A DNA stretch of 64,000 bases from Paludibacterium yongneupense DSM 18731 (GTDB taxonomy: Bacteria > Pseudomonadota > Gammaproteobacteria > Burkholderiales > Chromobacteriaceae). Positions within the stretch are counted from its first letter, which is position 1. Every line of letters begins with the position of its first letter. Shown here one piece after another: positions 19,089-27,507 of the stretch. Under the pieces are notes generated by a model. It saw nothing but the letters and a program-made list of their open reading frames with translations. It did not search any database and was not told the origin of the DNA. A program made the translations under genes and the position numbers. The stretch lies in assembly GCF_000422925.1 (NCBI RefSeq), contig NZ_KE383961.1, positions 42,385-106,384 on the forward strand, given 5' to 3'.

Positions 19089-20210
19089 CTACACCGCCAT
19101 CGAGGCGATGAAGCGATCGAACAGATAGGCGACATCGTGCGGCCCCGGACTCGCCTCCGGGTGCCCCTGGAAGCTGAAGGCCGGACGGTCGGTCAAGGCA
19201 ATGCCCTGTACCGTGCCATCGAACAGGCTGCGATGCGTCACGCGCGCCGTCGCGGGCAGGCTCGTCTCGTCCACCTGGAAGCCGTGGTTCTGGCTGGTGA
19301 TCATCACCCGGCCGCTGTCCAGATCCTGCACCGGGTGATTCGCGCCGTGATGGCCGAATTTCATCTTGCTGGTCTTGCCGCCGGCGGCCAGACCGAGCAA
19401 TTGATGACCGAGGCAAATGCCGAACAGGGGCACACGCGCCGCCAGCAGATCGCGGATTGCGGCAATGGCATAGTCGCACGGTTCCGGATCGCCAGGACCA
19501 TTGGACAGGAATACGCCGTCGGGTTTGAGAGCAAGCACGTCGGCGGCCGGCGTGGTGGCGGGCACCACGGTCAGGCGGCAGCCGCGTTCGGCCAGCATGC
19601 GCAGGATATTGCGCTTGACGCCGAAATCGTAGGCAACGACATGAAAACGGGTCTCGACCTGGGTCCGGTACCCCTCGCCCAGTTTCCACTCGCGCTCGGT
19701 CCACGGGTAGGCGCTTTCGCAGCTCACCACGCGCGCGAGATCCTGCCCCGCCATCGAACCGAAACCGCGCGCCAGCTCCAGCGCACGGGACTCGTCGATG
19801 TCGCCGGCCATGATGCAACCGGCCTGGGCGCCTTTCTCGCGCAGCAGGCGGGTCAGCTTGCGGGTGTCGATGCCGGCGATGGCAACGACCTTGTTGGCGA
19901 GCAGGTACTCGGGCAGGGACTGTTCGGCGCGGAAATTGCTGTGCAGGACGGGCAGATCGCGAATCACCAGGCCAGATGCGAAAACGGCGCCGGATTCGGT
20001 ATCTTCCGAATTCGCGCCGACGTTACCGATATGGGGATAGGTCAGGGTTACGATCTGACGGGTATAGGAGGGATCGGTCACTATTTCCTGATAGCCGGTC
20101 ATGGCGGTATTGAATACCACCTCACCGACCGTATGGCCGCTGGCTCCAATGGAGAGCCCCCTGAAAAGGGTCCCGTCGGCCAAGACTAGAATCGCTGCTT
20201 CGGATGACAC
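19089..20210 (-). CDS. carA: Carbamoyl-phosphate synthase small subunit
   Basis: A 373-residue glutamine amidotransferase subunit that hydrolyses glutamine and channels ammonia to CarB. The C-terminal class I GATase domain has the nucleophile in [13 protein letters not shown] (Cys near residue 257) and the His/Glu pair in [11 protein letters not shown]. The N-terminal half has the typical [15 protein letters not shown]. The start is GTG 20210 with AGGAG 9 bases upstream. A promoter (20304-20332) and a structured leader precede it. Confidence 0.96.
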   Translation of the reverse strand: MSSEAAILVLADGTLFRGLSIGASGHTVGEVVFNTAMTGYQEIVTDPSYTRQIVTLTYPHIGNVGANSEDTESGAVFASGLVIRDLPVLHSNFRAEQSLPEYLLANKVVAIAGIDTRKLTRLLREKGAQAGCIMAGDIDESRALELARGFGSMAGQDLARVVSCESAYPWTEREWKLGEGYRTQVETRFHVVAYDFGVKRNILRMLAERGCRLTVVPATTPAADVLALKPDGVFLSNGPGDPEPCDYAIAAIRDLLAARVPLFGICLGHQLLGLAAGGKTSKMKFGHHGANHPVQDLDSGRVMITSQNHGFQVDETSLPATARVTHRSLFDGTVQGIALTDRPAFSFQGHPEASPGPHDVAYLFDRFIASMAV

Positions 20211-20257
20211 TGGCTTTGACTCCTGTTTACTTATTTTTGCTGGCGTAGATGCGAATA

Positions 20258-20287
20258 ACGGGGCCTGCGCTTTCGCGCACGCCCCGT
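20258..20287 (-). promoter_or_regulatory. carA mRNA leader hairpin with GAAA tetraloop
   Basis: On the minus strand: ACGGGGC, a C... mismatch pair (G-G on this strand), TGCGC, loop GAAA, GCGCA, then GCCCCGT. It is a 12-bp interrupted stem capped by a GNRA-type loop, placed about 10-40 bases after the predicted start of the carA transcript and about 48 bases before the GTG. No T-run follows, so it is more likely a structural or regulatory element than a terminator. Confidence 0.5.
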
Positions 20288-20303
20288 TTGGTTAAACCTT
20301 CGC

Positions 20304-20332
20304 ATGATAACCCGTTTGTCGGATTACGGCAA
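20304..20332 (-). promoter_or_regulatory. carA: Promoter of the car operon
   Basis: On the minus strand TTGCCG (20332-20327), 17-base spacer, TATCAT (20309-20304). The predicted leader is about 85 bases long and contains the hairpin at 20258-20287. Confidence 0.65.
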
Positions 20333-20357
20333 TAGTCGCACCCGATGACTTACACAA

Positions 20358-20386
20358 ATGCGACATATGCATGCAATATGCGACAT
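20358..20386. repeat. Direct repeat ATGCGACAT x2, 20-bp period
   Basis: ATGCGACAT occurs at 20358-20366 and again at 20378-20386, exactly 20 bases apart (about two helical turns). The pair sits 26 bases upstream of the car promoter -35, a usual place for an activator or repressor site. Between the copies is the palindromic ATGCAT. Confidence 0.5.
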
Positions 20387-20391
20387 TACTC

Positions 20392-20408
20392 CCGCCCGGC
20401 CCGGGCGG
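20392..20408 (-). terminator. Hairpin after the histidine kinase gene
   Basis: CCGCCCG, loop GGC, CGGGCGG (minus strand), directly after the kinase stop codon. There is no T-run, so it is at best a weak terminator. Confidence 0.35.
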
Positions 20409-21731
20409 TCAAGCGGCAGGAAAAAACACCTCGACCCGCAGGCCGCCCAAGTCCGCGGCGCCAGCCGCCTCGCCGAGGGTCACCGTGGCGCCGATGCGGC
20501 GCGCGATAGTGTCTACGATAGAAAGACCGAGGCCGCAGCCGGACTGCTCGCTGCCGAGCACGCGATAGAACGGGTCGCGCACGCGCTCGCGCTCATGCGG
20601 CGCAATCCCCGGCCCGCTGTCGTCGATGCGCAGAGTCACCCCGCTCTCGGTCACGGCCAGCGACAGATCGATGCGCCCGCGTTCCGGGGTATAACGGATC
20701 GCGTTATCGAGCAGATTCTTCAGCAAGGTATATAAATCGAGCGGGGTCGCGGCGACCTGTCCGTCCGCCTCGCCGCAGACGCCGAGATCGATCGATTTCT
20801 GCTGCGCCAGCGGCATCAGTTCTTCCAGCACAAGCCGGAAAGAGGATTGCAGGGAAACCGGGGCCACGGCCACGGTCGCCTGACCTTGGGCGCGTGCGAG
20901 CGCCAGCATCTGGTCGAGCAAGGTCCGCGTCCGCCCCAGACCCGCGCGCAACTCGCTCAGCCGCTCGCCGGCGACGGTCGGCAGCGGGGTGCCCGCCAGG
21001 TTTTCCGCCTGCAGCGACAGCGCAGTCAGCGGCGTGCGCAATTCATGCGCCGCATCGGCAACAAAGCGCCTCTGCTCGCCGACCGAGCGCTCGACACGAG
21101 CCAGCAGTCTGTTGATCGCCACCACGAAAGGCTGAACCTCACTCGGCAGACGCTCTGCGGCCACCGGCCCCAGATCCTGTTCCGAGCGGCGGTCGAGATC
21201 GGCCGCCAGTCGCCTCATAGGCCGGAACATGCGCCCGACCAAGCCACCGACCAGCAGCAACAACAGCGGAAACAGCACTCCCAGCGGCAGCAAGGTCCGC
21301 ATGGCGCTATCGCGTGCGATCTCGTCACGGACGGTGGCCGGCTGCGCCACGGCGAGACGCGAGCCATCCACCGTGCCCACATAGACGCGCCAGGCTTCAT
21401 GCCGGACCCGCACCGTGTGCAAGCCATCGGGCAAGTCGGCGGCAAGCGCCAGCCCCCCCTCTGCTGGGGTCGGCAGCGGCTGGACCACCAGCCGTGCATC
21501 GGCATCGCCGGAATCCGAGCGATAATGCAGACGGCTCGCAGAGGCCGGCAGATTCGACACCAGCTCCGCCACCTCGCGCAAGTGATCGTCCTGCATCTCG
21601 TTGGCTTCGCGCCACGCGGTGTGAAAGGAAATCGCGCCGGCCACGACGGCAATGACCAGAATCGTCAGCGACAGGTACAGGGACAAGCGAAATTGCAGCG
21701 AATGCCCTACCCTTCCCGATCGACCATCCAT
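20409..21731 (-). CDS. Two-component sensor histidine kinase (QseC/PmrB type)
   Basis: A 440-residue inner-membrane kinase. Helix 1 is near residues 17-37, then a periplasmic sensor of about 110 residues, helix 2 near 146-168, a HAMP-like linker, and the HisKA domain with His229 in ADAAHELRTPLTAL. The ATPase domain has NLLDNAIRYTP (N-box), DDSGPGIAP (G1) and SGCGLGLSIV (G2). The sensor has no recognisable domain. It overlaps the end of the response regulator gene by 25 bases, so the two are translated as a pair. The signal is unknown; the PmrA-like box upstream suggests cations or envelope stress, by analogy only. Confidence 0.9.
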   Translation of the reverse strand: MDGRSGRVGHSLQFRLSLYLSLTILVIAVVAGAISFHTAWREANEMQDDHLREVAELVSNLPASASRLHYRSDSGDADARLVVQPLPTPAEGGLALAADLPDGLHTVRVRHEAWRVYVGTVDGSRLAVAQPATVRDEIARDSAMRTLLPLGVLFPLLLLLVGGLVGRMFRPMRRLAADLDRRSEQDLGPVAAERLPSEVQPFVVAINRLLARVERSVGEQRRFVADAAHELRTPLTALSLQAENLAGTPLPTVAGERLSELRAGLGRTRTLLDQMLALARAQGQATVAVAPVSLQSSFRLVLEELMPLAQQKSIDLGVCGEADGQVAATPLDLYTLLKNLLDNAIRYTPERGRIDLSLAVTESGVTLRIDDSGPGIAPHERERVRDPFYRVLGSEQSGCGLGLSIVDTIARRIGATVTLGEAAGAADLGGLRVEVFFPAA

Positions 21732-22369
21732 CCCACCCCCCTGACATTCTTTATCGCGTCGCTGCCCAGCTTCTTGCGCAGACCGTGAATCAGAAATTCG
21801 ACCGCATTGCTCTCGACCTCCTCGTTCCAGCCGTAGATGCGCTCTTCAAGCTGGCTGCGGGACAGAATGGCTCCCGGCCGGATCAACAGCGCCTGCAGCA
21901 GGGCGAACTCGCGCCCGCTCAGCCTGACCGGACCGTGCGCGCCGCCCGCTTCACGCGTCGCCGGGTCCAGCGTCAGGGTCCCGTTGCCAAGCATCGCGCG
22001 TGCCACGCCGCCCTTGCGCCTCAGCAGAGCGCGCATCCTCGCCAGCAGCTCGCCCATATCGAAAGGCTTGAGCACATAGTCGTCGGCTCCCAGGTCGAGG
22101 CCGTTGATCCGGGCTTCAATCGCATCGCGCGCCGTAATCACCAGCACCGGCACCGGATCGTCCCCGGCGCGCATTGCGCCGAGCACCTCCATGCCATCCA
22201 GCCCTGGCAAGCCGAGATCCAGCAATACCAGGTCATAGCGCTGGGCACGGAAAGCCTGCAATGCGACGATGCCGTCTCGTGCGCGATCGACGGCGTAGGC
22301 CTCCATGCGCAGGGCCAGCTCGACCGCGTCGCCTATCATCGCGTCGTCTTCCACCAGCAATACCCGCAT
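21707..22369 (-). CDS. OmpR-family response regulator (QseB/PmrA type)
   Basis: A 220-residue transcription factor. The receiver domain has the acidic pair EDD (7-9), the phospho-acceptor Asp51 in VLLDLGLPG, Thr in VITARD and Lys in DYVLKPF. The C-terminal winged helix carries LSGREFALLQALL and EFLIHGLRKKLG. I prefer ATG 22369, since GGGAG lies 6 bases before it; the ATG at 22375 is in frame but touches that site. It follows the PepSY gene by about 30 bases and overlaps the kinase gene. Confidence 0.92.
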   Translation of the reverse strand: MRVLLVEDDAMIGDAVELALRMEAYAVDRARDGIVALQAFRAQRYDLVLLDLGLPGLDGMEVLGAMRAGDDPVPVLVITARDAIEARINGLDLGADDYVLKPFDMGELLARMRALLRRKGGVARAMLGNGTLTLDPATREAGGAHGPVRLSGREFALLQALLIRPGAILSRSQLEERIYGWNEEVESNAVEFLIHGLRKKLGSDAIKNVRGVGWMVDREG

Positions 22370-22398
22370 CAACATCTCCCTCTTGCACCCGGCACGCT

Positions 22399-22665
22399 TC
22401 AGCCCTTCTTCGCGATCGAACCATCCACCGGGTTGAAATAGAGCTCCGCCTCCCTGCCACGCCGATCCCGCGCGCAGACCTCATAGCAGACGCCGGTTTC
22501 ACGGAACAGCTTGATCGTATAGCCGGCCTGGCGCAATGACAGCTTCATCCGGCTCTCCACCGGCGACGACTGTTCCGATTCGCGATCCGGCGCCGTGGAC
22601 GCCAGGCTCAGGCCGGATGCTCCGAGCAGGACAAGTGAAGCAATGATGCGGCTTATCGAACGCAT
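22399..22665 (-). CDS. Small periplasmic PepSY-domain protein
   Basis: An 88-residue protein with a signal peptide (cleavage near residue 23, after LSLAS) and one PepSY-like domain: MKLSLRQAGYTIKLFRETGVCYEV followed by a strand-turn-strand with ELYFNPVDGSI (motif span residues 40-85). One or two Cys lie in the middle (VCYEVC). PepSY proteins upstream of OmpR-type systems are thought to tune the sensor or inhibit proteases. It is the first gene of the three-gene operon with the regulator and kinase. Confidence 0.75.
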   Translation of the reverse strand: MRSISRIIASLVLLGASGLSLASTAPDRESEQSSPVESRMKLSLRQAGYTIKLFRETGVCYEVCARDRRGREAELYFNPVDGSIAKKG

Positions 22666-22713
22666 GATTTTCTTTCTCAGCGGAAAACATGACGCTCAGG
22701 ATAAGGCAGCAGT

Positions 22714-22730
22714 CTTAGGCAAGACTTAGC
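22714..22730. promoter_or_regulatory. PmrA-like direct repeat upstream of the PepSY/two-component operon
   Basis: CTTAGG (22714-22719), 5 bases, CTTAGC (22725-22730). Two hexamers with an 11-bp period is the layout bound by OmpR-family regulators, and PmrA prefers YTTAAK-N5-YTTAAK. It lies about 50 bases before the PepSY start; a weak -10 (TATCCT on the minus strand, 22703-22698) would place it over the -35. Autoregulation is likely. Confidence 0.5.
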
Positions 22731-22755
22731 GCCAGCCATCCGCCGCGACCGCAGA

Positions 22756-23502
22756 TCACGACGGCAGCAAGCGCCAGCTCGCACCGGTCGGGCTGTCCGG
22801 CCGCCCCAGCATCAGCAGCAGGGGTTTGAGCGCCGGATAGCGCTCGGGCGGGCTGTCCGCACGCCCCGCCATCCGCACCGGCGCCCCCGGCTGCCAGCGC
22901 CCGTCGCCAGCGAGCGCCAGCGGACCCGCCAGCGTCCCCAGATGCAGCGCGAGTCCGGTTCCGTCTGCGCTGGCTTCCAGCGCATAGCGGCCGAAGGGCA
23001 TCTCCGTGCTCAGCGCAGAACTGGCCGCCATCCACTCCAGATGGGCTCCGCCGTCGAAACGCCCCCCCTCCCACGCCAGGCGCCGTACATCCACGTCAAG
23101 GTCGCCGCCGAGACCCGCATTGCGCCAGGCCGGGTCAAGCCCGGCCAACGCGGCAACCGGCAGCTGCAACGACACCTTTTCCAGCAGCAGGGCATTACGC
23201 CCGAATTCGATGCGGGCGCCGTTGCCGGCTCCCGCGTTCAACTGCCACGCCAGCCGGCCGCGCCATAATGCGCGCCCCTGCCAAGACCAGGCGAGTCGAG
23301 CCAGAGGCAGCACCTGGCCATCCTCCCCCATGAAGGCCGGCGTGGCGCCCCCCTCCCAGACGCTTCCCTCCGCCGCCAGCAAGCGCCAGCGCCCGTGGCT
23401 CGCGCGAGCAAGAGAAGCATCCAGCCAACTCGCGGGCAGGTTCGCCAGCCCCGCCAGCGACAGCAGCAGCAGCCCCGGCAACAGCAGATAACCCGCCCTC
23501 AC
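22756..23502 (-). CDS. gspN: Type II secretion protein GspN
   Basis: A 248-residue inner-membrane protein with an N-terminal helix (residues 4-24) and a large periplasmic part, beta-rich and Trp/Leu/Ala-rich (LAWSWQGRALWRGRLAWQL, about 68-86), which matches GspN. Its exact role is unclear, and it is not essential in some systems. It overlaps gspM by 4 bases and is the last gene of the gsp operon. No obvious terminator follows; the gap to the PepSY gene holds that operon's regulatory box. Confidence 0.8.
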   Translation of the reverse strand: MRAGYLLLPGLLLLSLAGLANLPASWLDASLARASHGRWRLLAAEGSVWEGGATPAFMGEDGQVLPLARLAWSWQGRALWRGRLAWQLNAGAGNGARIEFGRNALLLEKVSLQLPVAALAGLDPAWRNAGLGGDLDVDVRRLAWEGGRFDGGAHLEWMAASSALSTEMPFGRYALEASADGTGLALHLGTLAGPLALAGDGRWQPGAPVRMAGRADSPPERYPALKPLLLMLGRPDSPTGASWRLLPS

Positions 23503-24011
23503 GCCTCGGCACCGCCATGGACGAAGACGGCGCGAACGCTGACCTGTCCGGGCGCGGCATCGGATTCGACATGAAATGCGGTCAGCCGCAAGTGGTAACG
23601 CTCCGACAGGATAGCCGCGCAGCGCAACCAGTCGTCAAAGACGACTTTTCCCTGCAGCACGACCCCATGTTCGCCCTCGGGGAGCAGTGTGGTCCGATCG
23701 AGCGCCAGTCCGGCATCGATGGCGCCTTGCCGCAGCAAGGCCATCAGTTCGGAAGCCGCCAGCGGAGGACGCAAGGGTTGCTCGCGCAAGGAGGCGGCTT
23801 CGCGCGTCAGCGACTGCAACCAGACGACTTGCGCCTGCCGCATCCGCACACTCTCGTCGAGACGACGCTCGGTGGCCGACAACGGCACCCAGACCAGATT
23901 GCAGAAGCCGGCAACGGCGAGCAGGACGGCCATGACCGTCAGCAAACCCCGCTCGCGCCGGCTGCGTTGCAGCCAGAACAGTCTCGCGGCCTGTTTCAAA
24001 GATGTACGCAT
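23499..24011 (-). CDS. gspM: Type II secretion protein GspM
   Basis: A 170-residue inner-membrane platform protein: short cytosolic basic N-terminus (RSRRERG), one helix at about 22-42, a coiled-coil stretch (about 45-80) and a ferredoxin-like periplasmic C-terminal domain that pairs with GspL. Its start follows the gspL stop directly, and its end overlaps gspN by 4 bases. Confidence 0.82.
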   Translation of the reverse strand: MRTSLKQAARLFWLQRSRRERGLLTVMAVLLAVAGFCNLVWVPLSATERRLDESVRMRQAQVVWLQSLTREAASLREQPLRPPLAASELMALLRQGAIDAGLALDRTTLLPEGEHGVVLQGKVVFDDWLRCAAILSERYHLRLTAFHVESDAAPGQVSVRAVFVHGGAEA

Positions 24012-25199
24012 TCAGGGCTCCCTGATGATCTGTATCTCCATCGCATCGGCACCCAGCGGACGCGTCTGCAGGACATAGCGGCGTTGCGCCAGACGCTCGC
24101 GCCATGCGGCAAGCTCGGAGACGGCCGGAGGTACGACGCGCAGCGTCAGACGTCCGTCATGGTAGTCGATGGTTTGCGCGCGCACGCCGCCGCCGGACGC
24201 GGCCAGGGCACCCATCGCTTCCAGCGCATCGTCCCTTGCCGGCAGGCCGCGAGCCAGGCGCAGCCGGTCGACCGCAAGCAGCGCACGGCGCGCGAGCTGA
24301 TCCGTGGCCACCGCCCCCCCGACCAGCCCCCGGGCGAGCTCGCCCGCTTGCGAAGCCAGGCGCGCGCTCTGCCAGCCGAGCCAGGCCGTACGCACTCCGG
24401 CACCGGCCACCACGAGCAGCAGGGTCAGCGCCAGGATCCGCGCAGCGCGGCGCAACGGGGCATGCCACACGCCCCAGCCAGGTCGCGGCGCGAGCTCGCC
24501 ACGCGCAAAATCGCCGCTTTGCGTCGCTGCCGCATGCCGCCAATCGCGCTCGGGCAACGGGCTCAGCGCCCCTTGCCAATCCGCAAGCGCGGCGGCTTCG
24601 CTCATGAGCTCCAGCGCCTCCGCCCCGCAGGCCCGTACGGCATGTGGGGCGTCGTTGCGCAGCAAGCGTGTCAACAAGGGTAAAGCCAGTTCGCCCGCCG
24701 GCACGAAATGCGCCGCCAGCTCGCCGCAACGGACGATGTAGCCATGACGCGTTGCGGCAACGGACCAGTCGCCCGCCGGGGGCAGGGGAAGCAGGCATTC
24801 CTCGGGCAACACCCGTTCAACCGCTCGCCCCATGGCACGCAAGGTCGCCAACGCGCGGCGCACTCCGGCCGCCTCGGTCGCGGCCAGCTCGCGCTGTCCG
24901 TCTGCCGCGATGGAACCGGCCAGGTACAGATTGGCGGAAGGCTCGTTGAGCAGGCGCTCCTCCAGTGCGAAGCCAAGCAGCGCGCCCGAACTCTGCCGCG
25001 TCGAGGCAGGCAAGGCGGCACGGGCGAACAGGGTACGACCGGCCGGCAACACCAGTTCATGCACCCGGGCGTCCGGCCAGTCGCCGACGGCTCCCTGCCC
25101 GCTTCTTGCGGGCTCGCCATCGCTGGCCAGAAGCGTCCAGTCGAGAACGGGGACAGCGTCGGGCCAGCCGTCGTCAAAAAACAGTCGCAGCGTTATCAT
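24012..25199 (-). CDS. gspL: Type II secretion protein GspL
   Basis: A 395-residue inner-membrane protein that links the ATPase GspE to the pseudopilus platform. The N-terminal 240 residues are the cytosolic actin-like domain; a helix lies at about 250-270 (ILALTLLLVVAGAGV); the C-terminal 110 residues are the periplasmic ferredoxin-like domain. It overlaps the end of gspK by 26 bases. Annotated by position and topology, since GspL sequences are poorly conserved. Confidence 0.85.
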   Translation of the reverse strand: MITLRLFFDDGWPDAVPVLDWTLLASDGEPARSGQGAVGDWPDARVHELVLPAGRTLFARAALPASTRQSSGALLGFALEERLLNEPSANLYLAGSIAADGQRELAATEAAGVRRALATLRAMGRAVERVLPEECLLPLPPAGDWSVAATRHGYIVRCGELAAHFVPAGELALPLLTRLLRNDAPHAVRACGAEALELMSEAAALADWQGALSPLPERDWRHAAATQSGDFARGELAPRPGWGVWHAPLRRAARILALTLLLVVAGAGVRTAWLGWQSARLASQAGELARGLVGGAVATDQLARRALLAVDRLRLARGLPARDDALEAMGALAASGGGVRAQTIDYHDGRLTLRVVPPAVSELAAWRERLAQRRYVLQTRPLGADAMEIQIIREP

Positions 25200-26124
25200 G
25201 ATTCTCCACAGTCAGCACCGGCGGCGCACCCTCCTCGCGCCAGCGCAGACGGGTATGCGCACCGTCGACTTGCAACAGCGCGCGGGTCCGCAACACCACC
25301 TTGCCCTGCCGCACGTCGCAATCCAGCCCGAAATAAGCCGACCCGACACCCAGCCACTGCCCGAGCGTCGTGACGGTAGCCACGCTCCTCAGCCGGCTCT
25401 GCACATCGGCAACATCGCGAAAATAATTGACCTTGCGTTGCGCCTGCAGCAACTCGAGATCGCCGGAACCCAGTTCGGGCAGCAGCGCCCGCAGCAACAA
25501 CGGCGGCGCCGTATTGATATTGATGAACTTCACTTCGGCCGGCAACGCCGCAACATAGGGGGCCAGTCGTGCCCTCACCTCCGGGGTATAGCCCTCGACC
25601 CAGGCCAGCATCCCGATACGCTCAAGCAGATGCGCCGTCACCGGGGCGGCGGACAGCGGCGCCTTCGACCCTTCCGGCGGCAGCCGCAGGCGCATCCAGC
25701 GCAGCAGGGAGTCGGCCAGCGACGGCGCGAGCCCGAGGCCCGCCAGCAGGCGGCGATATTGTTCCACCCTCAGCGGATCGGCCGTATCGCCGCCGTGCGC
25801 GAGGGCGTTGATATTGAAGCGCGCCTGCATGTCGTACAACTGGCCGCGCAGGCGAACCCCCTCGGCATCGGTCGGGGGCAACGGCGAAGCCCATAACTGC
25901 CCCAGATAAACCGCACTGGACGACTGGTTGTTATAAGCCAGCATGGACAACGCCCATTCGATGCCGGACTCGGTGACCAGAGCGACCTGGGCCCGCTGCC
26001 TGTCGGTTTCGACCTGACGCCACCACAGGCCCTGCTGCCACATCACCAGCGCTGCGGCGCTGACCGCCAGCGCCACCACCAGCAGCGCCATGACGACCGC
26101 CATCCCTTTCTGTCGCCGCTTCAT
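25174..26124 (-). CDS. gspK: Type II secretion minor pseudopilin GspK
   Basis: A large minor pseudopilin of 316 residues. Class III leader KRRQKG, cleaved before Met8, then a long hydrophobic helix. The mature protein lacks Glu at +5, which is normal for GspK and marks the tip subunit. The rest holds the alpha-domain insert and FININTAPPLLLRALL, a conserved stretch. ATG 26124 overlaps the gspJ stop (ATGA); a GTG at 26136 is an alternative. GspK caps the GspI-GspJ complex. Confidence 0.9.
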   Translation of the reverse strand: MKRRQKGMAVVMALLVVALAVSAAALVMWQQGLWWRQVETDRQRAQVALVTESGIEWALSMLAYNNQSSSAVYLGQLWASPLPPTDAEGVRLRGQLYDMQARFNINALAHGGDTADPLRVEQYRRLLAGLGLAPSLADSLLRWMRLRLPPEGSKAPLSAAPVTAHLLERIGMLAWVEGYTPEVRARLAPYVAALPAEVKFININTAPPLLLRALLPELGSGDLELLQAQRKVNYFRDVADVQSRLRSVATVTTLGQWLGVGSAYFGLDCDVRQGKVVLRTRALLQVDGAHTRLRWREEGAPPVLTVENHDNAATVF

Positions 26125-26693
26125 GGCAGATTCCACAGCCGCCGGATCGGCGCCTCGCCGGGCAGCCTGGCCGTCATTTCCAGCACGCGCGGCACGGCAG
26201 CGCTAGCCAGGAGAGGCGGCCAGGACTCCACCCAGCGTCCGTCGCTCAACAGCAGGCGCCAGCGCACGCTGGCGCCCGGGTCCAGCAAACGCCAGCCGGC
26301 CTGCTTGTCGATATCTGCGGGCGCGGCGGCCGACCAGCGCACACCGTCGGCGCCGCCGCGGTAGCGTATCCATTCCACGCCATCCGGATAACGCACGGAA
26401 AACACCAGCAGGTCGAGCCTGCCGCCGCCATCCGGCGTCAGACGCAAAACCGGGGCCGCTCCGGCCACGGGCGCAACCTGCGGGGCCAGGCGCCCGATAT
26501 CGCCCTCCACGCGCCGGAAAGCGCGCGCGAGCCCCACCCATTGCCGCGAAACCTCGACCAGGCGCTCGCGCGTCATCAATAGCGCGCTGAAGGCGCGGTA
26601 GCCGAGCACCGAGAGGATGGCCATCAGACTCATCGCCACCAGAATCTCGATCAGGGTCATGCCAGCCTGGCGCCGATCGCGGACGCGCCTCAT
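26121..26693 (-). CDS. gspJ: Type II secretion minor pseudopilin GspJ
   Basis: A 190-residue pseudopilin. The prepilin site is QAG/MTLIEILVAM (cleavage after Gly11, Glu at +5), followed by a hydrophobic helix and a beta-rich domain. GspJ, I and K form the tip of the pseudopilus. Overlaps gspI and gspK by 4 bases each (ATGA type). Confidence 0.9.
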   Translation of the reverse strand: MRRVRDRRQAGMTLIEILVAMSLMAILSVLGYRAFSALLMTRERLVEVSRQWVGLARAFRRVEGDIGRLAPQVAPVAGAAPVLRLTPDGGGRLDLLVFSVRYPDGVEWIRYRGGADGVRWSAAAPADIDKQAGWRLLDPGASVRWRLLLSDGRWVESWPPLLASAAVPRVLEMTARLPGEAPIRRLWNLP

Positions 26694-27067
26694 GGATTCA
26701 CTTCCTGTTTCAGATAGCCGGTCATTTCCGCCAGAACATAGCGTTGCGCCTGCGGCGCGAGTACACGCACGACCACCTTGCGAAAGGAGGGGTTAGGCGT
26801 CGGACTGACAACGCGCTCCCAGCGCCAGCGCCGTCCATCCTCCTCCGCTTCGCCCGCATCCGTGCCCACCGCAGGCCAGACATGGGCGGCACGCAGCAGG
26901 ACCAGACGGTTTTGCGCGACCCAAGCGGCCAGCATGCGCGAGCGCAAGGCGGCGCTGTTATCGGCAGCGACACCGCTCGCGCGCAGCAAGGCCGCCAGCG
27001 CCACCGCCATGATAGCCAGCGCCACCAGCACTTCGAACAGGGTGAAGCCCCGTGTGCGGCGCGTCAC
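26690..27067 (-). CDS. gspI: Type II secretion minor pseudopilin GspI
   Basis: A 125-residue pseudopilin starting at GTG 27067, which overlaps the gspH stop (GTGA). Prepilin site RG/FTLFEVLVALAI with Glu at +5. A longer open frame runs upstream to 27511 but that part only shadows gspH. GspI nucleates the tip complex with GspJ and GspK. Confidence 0.9.
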   Translation of the reverse strand: MTRRTRGFTLFEVLVALAIMAVALAALLRASGVAADNSAALRSRMLAAWVAQNRLVLLRAAHVWPAVGTDAGEAEEDGRRWRWERVVSPTPNPSFRKVVVRVLAPQAQRYVLAEMTGYLKQEVNP

Positions 27068-27504
27068 GTCCCCTCCCGTTCGACCCGACCCAAGGGCGTC
27101 AGACGCAACACGCGCATCCGGTCGCCCGCATGCAAGGTCAGGCGCAGGGCGACACTGCGTCCCTCCAGCCATAAGGGGCTGACACCGGGCAAGGGCTCCG
27201 CCCGTACCGCTTGCGGCCAGTCGCGGTCGGCGAAGAAGGGCTCGCCTGTCGGCTGCCAGCGCCCGTGCGCATCCTGGCGGCGAAAACCATAACCGCCTGC
27301 CGTCCACACCAGCCCCAGGGTGTCGCCCATTTCGTCGGCATCCACCGCCTGTTCCAGTACGCGCGCAAAACGCTCGCTTTCGTCGTCGGCCAGGCGTTGC
27401 GTGTTCGGCGCCAGCGACAGGCTGACAACACTGGCCATGATGCCGATGATGAACAGCACCACCATGACCTCTAGCAGCGTGAAGCCGCGGTCGCGCCCAG
27501 GCAC
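27064..27504 (-). CDS. gspH: Type II secretion minor pseudopilin GspH
   Basis: A 146-residue pseudopilin beginning at GTG 27504, the only fitting start. Prepilin site RG/FTLLEVMVVLF (cleavage after Gly7, Glu at +5). GspH links the GspG shaft to the tip complex. The start lies 3 bases past the gspG stop region, with no space for a separate promoter. Confidence 0.9.
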   Translation of the reverse strand: MPGRDRGFTLLEVMVVLFIIGIMASVVSLSLAPNTQRLADDESERFARVLEQAVDADEMGDTLGLVWTAGGYGFRRQDAHGRWQPTGEPFFADRDWPQAVRAEPLPGVSPLWLEGRSVALRLTLHAGDRMRVLRLTPLGRVEREGT

Positions 27505-27507
27505 GGC

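Noticed and set aside
16666-19128. An 820-codon open frame on the plus strand opposite carB
   Set aside because: It lies fully antisense to carB and the exporter, is rich in His/Gln/Arg/Asp as expected for the shadow of a GC-rich gene, and has no family motif.
20358-20386. CRISPR-like repeat
   Set aside because: Only two 9-base copies 20 bases apart; no array, no cas genes in the window.
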